A DNA stretch of 64,000 bases, taken from contig NZ_SCOL01000001.1 in the NCBI RefSeq assembly GCF_005503015.1, positions 2,046,001 to 2,110,000 of the forward strand, written 5' to 3'. This DNA is from Bacillus sp. E(2018) (GTDB lineage: Bacteria; Bacillota; Bacilli; Bacillales; Fictibacillaceae). The notes below the pieces were generated by a model, which had not been told where the DNA came from, did no database searches, and saw nothing but the letters and a program-made list of their open reading frames with translations. Both the position numbers and the translations under genes were made by a program. Below are positions 63,423 to 64,000 of the stretch, piece after piece. Every line of letters starts with the position of its first letter. The first letter of the stretch is position 1.

Positions 63423-64000
63423 TATTTTGCCTTTATATTTTGTTTAGATGTCTCTACCCGTTCATTCCCCATAAACACTATTACAATTGCTGAAATCGCG
63501 ATTGGAATGAGTGCATAAGTGAAAACCGTCGTAATTGAAGCAGACATTGATGCTGTTATTCCATCTAAAACTTCAGGAGGTATTTTATTTCGTTCTCCTG
63601 CCTGAAATATTTTTTGTGGATCAATCTCTTTAAATTCAGAAGCACCTTGCCCTGCAAAGCCTTTTAGATTCTCACTTATCTTTTCGTAAAAAATCCGATT
63701 TTGAAGTGCTCCAAAAATGGTTACACCAAGTGTCATACCTAATGACCGTAAAAAGGCATTTGTAGAGTTGGCTGAACCTCTATAACGAAACTCCATCTTA
63801 TTGATCGTTGCTGCAGGTAATAGAGAGAACGAGAAGCCCATACCGAATCCAACAATCACCATAAATATTGTAAGCATCATTCTTGAAGTATCCGGTGTCA
63901 TACCACTTAGCATATACATGCCAGTAAAATAAGAAATGACAGATACAATCATAAGGTTACGGAAGCTGGTTTTCGTTTGAAAGATACCACCAATCATACT
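63422..64000 (-). CDS. DHA2-family MFS transporter, C-terminal part
   Basis: About 193 residues of the C-terminal end; the frame stays open to the window edge, so the start lies outside. Helices near IVSVISYFTGMYML and MMLTIFMVIVGFGMGFSFSLLP, then RGSANSTNAFLRSLGMTLGVTIFGALQNRIF, the usual late-domain EmrB/QacA motif, and a last helix ALIPIAISAIVIVFMG. Related to, but clearly different from, the efflux pump at 16.4-18.0 kb. Confidence 0.85.
   Translation of the reverse strand, partial: SMIGGIFQTKTSFRNLMIVSVISYFTGMYMLSGMTPDTSRMMLTIFMVIVGFGMGFSFSLLPAATINKMEFRYRGSANSTNAFLRSLGMTLGVTIFGALQNRIFYEKISENLKGFAGQGASEFKEIDPQKIFQAGERNKIPPEVLDGITASMSASITTVFTYALIPIAISAIVIVFMGNERVETSKQNIKAK

Overview
The window is chromosomal DNA from a low-GC Gram-positive, spore-former-type bacterium of the family Bacillaceae; gene content and sequence style suggest Fictibacillus or a close relative (the genus is an inference). 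Supporting signs are strong AGGAGG-type ribosome sites with many TTG and GTG starts, HelD, a TerC gene behind a yybP-ykoY riboswitch, a CcpA-type cre box, an adaA-alkA-ogt operon, a Tat-exported PhoD and intrinsic terminators after most units. I saw no rRNA, tRNA, insertion sequence, prophage or CRISPR array. Both ends cut through genes.

Layout. 0-10 kb, nearly all minus strand: an amidohydrolase with a 1038-residue acetyltransferase fusion; a free-standing 26-codon gene with its own promoter and terminator; an Lrp regulator with two LysE exporters; a DGPF/YciI protein; an ECF sigma / PadR / FtsW-like operon; an SMP-30 lactonase. 10-21.4 kb: a chemotaxis receptor, acetyltransferases, a phosphotransferase gene broken by an in-frame TGA, a CyuA-type desulfidase, a 14-TM efflux pump with two TetR-type operators, and small membrane proteins. 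21.4-22.5 kb: manganese riboswitch with two successive terminators, then terC.

22.5-32.6 kb is the most coherent block: a LacI regulator, a GH94 phosphorylase of the 1,2-beta-oligoglucan type, a sugar ABC importer (lipoprotein plus two permeases) and a secreted GH144-like endo-beta-1,2-glucanase. The same GAAACGTTTC dyad lies before the phosphorylase, the importer and the glucanase, and a near copy before lacI, so they form one predicted regulon: cut beta-1,2-glucan outside, import sophoro-oligosaccharides, phosphorolyse them inside. A cre box on the importer promoter adds carbon catabolite control.

32.8-50.9 kb: a GyrI-like / hydrolase / DinB operon; an oligopeptide-type permease pair without ATPase or binding protein; flavohemoglobin with an Fnr-type box; HelD; a nucleoside transporter; the DNA-alkylation repair operon; an MFS exporter. 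50.9-64 kb: hydrolase, topB, phoD, a 51-codon gene with its own promoter and terminator, a VWA lipoprotein, a three-PAS histidine kinase, a CNNM-type transporter and a truncated second DHA2 exporter.

Points that ordinary annotation misses: three short-period (20-21 bp) degenerate tandem arrays, placed in the two longest spacers that end in converging transcription; three complete small genes (26, 43 and 51 codons); a duplicated terminator after the riboswitch; and operator sites tying the distant glucanase gene to the importer.
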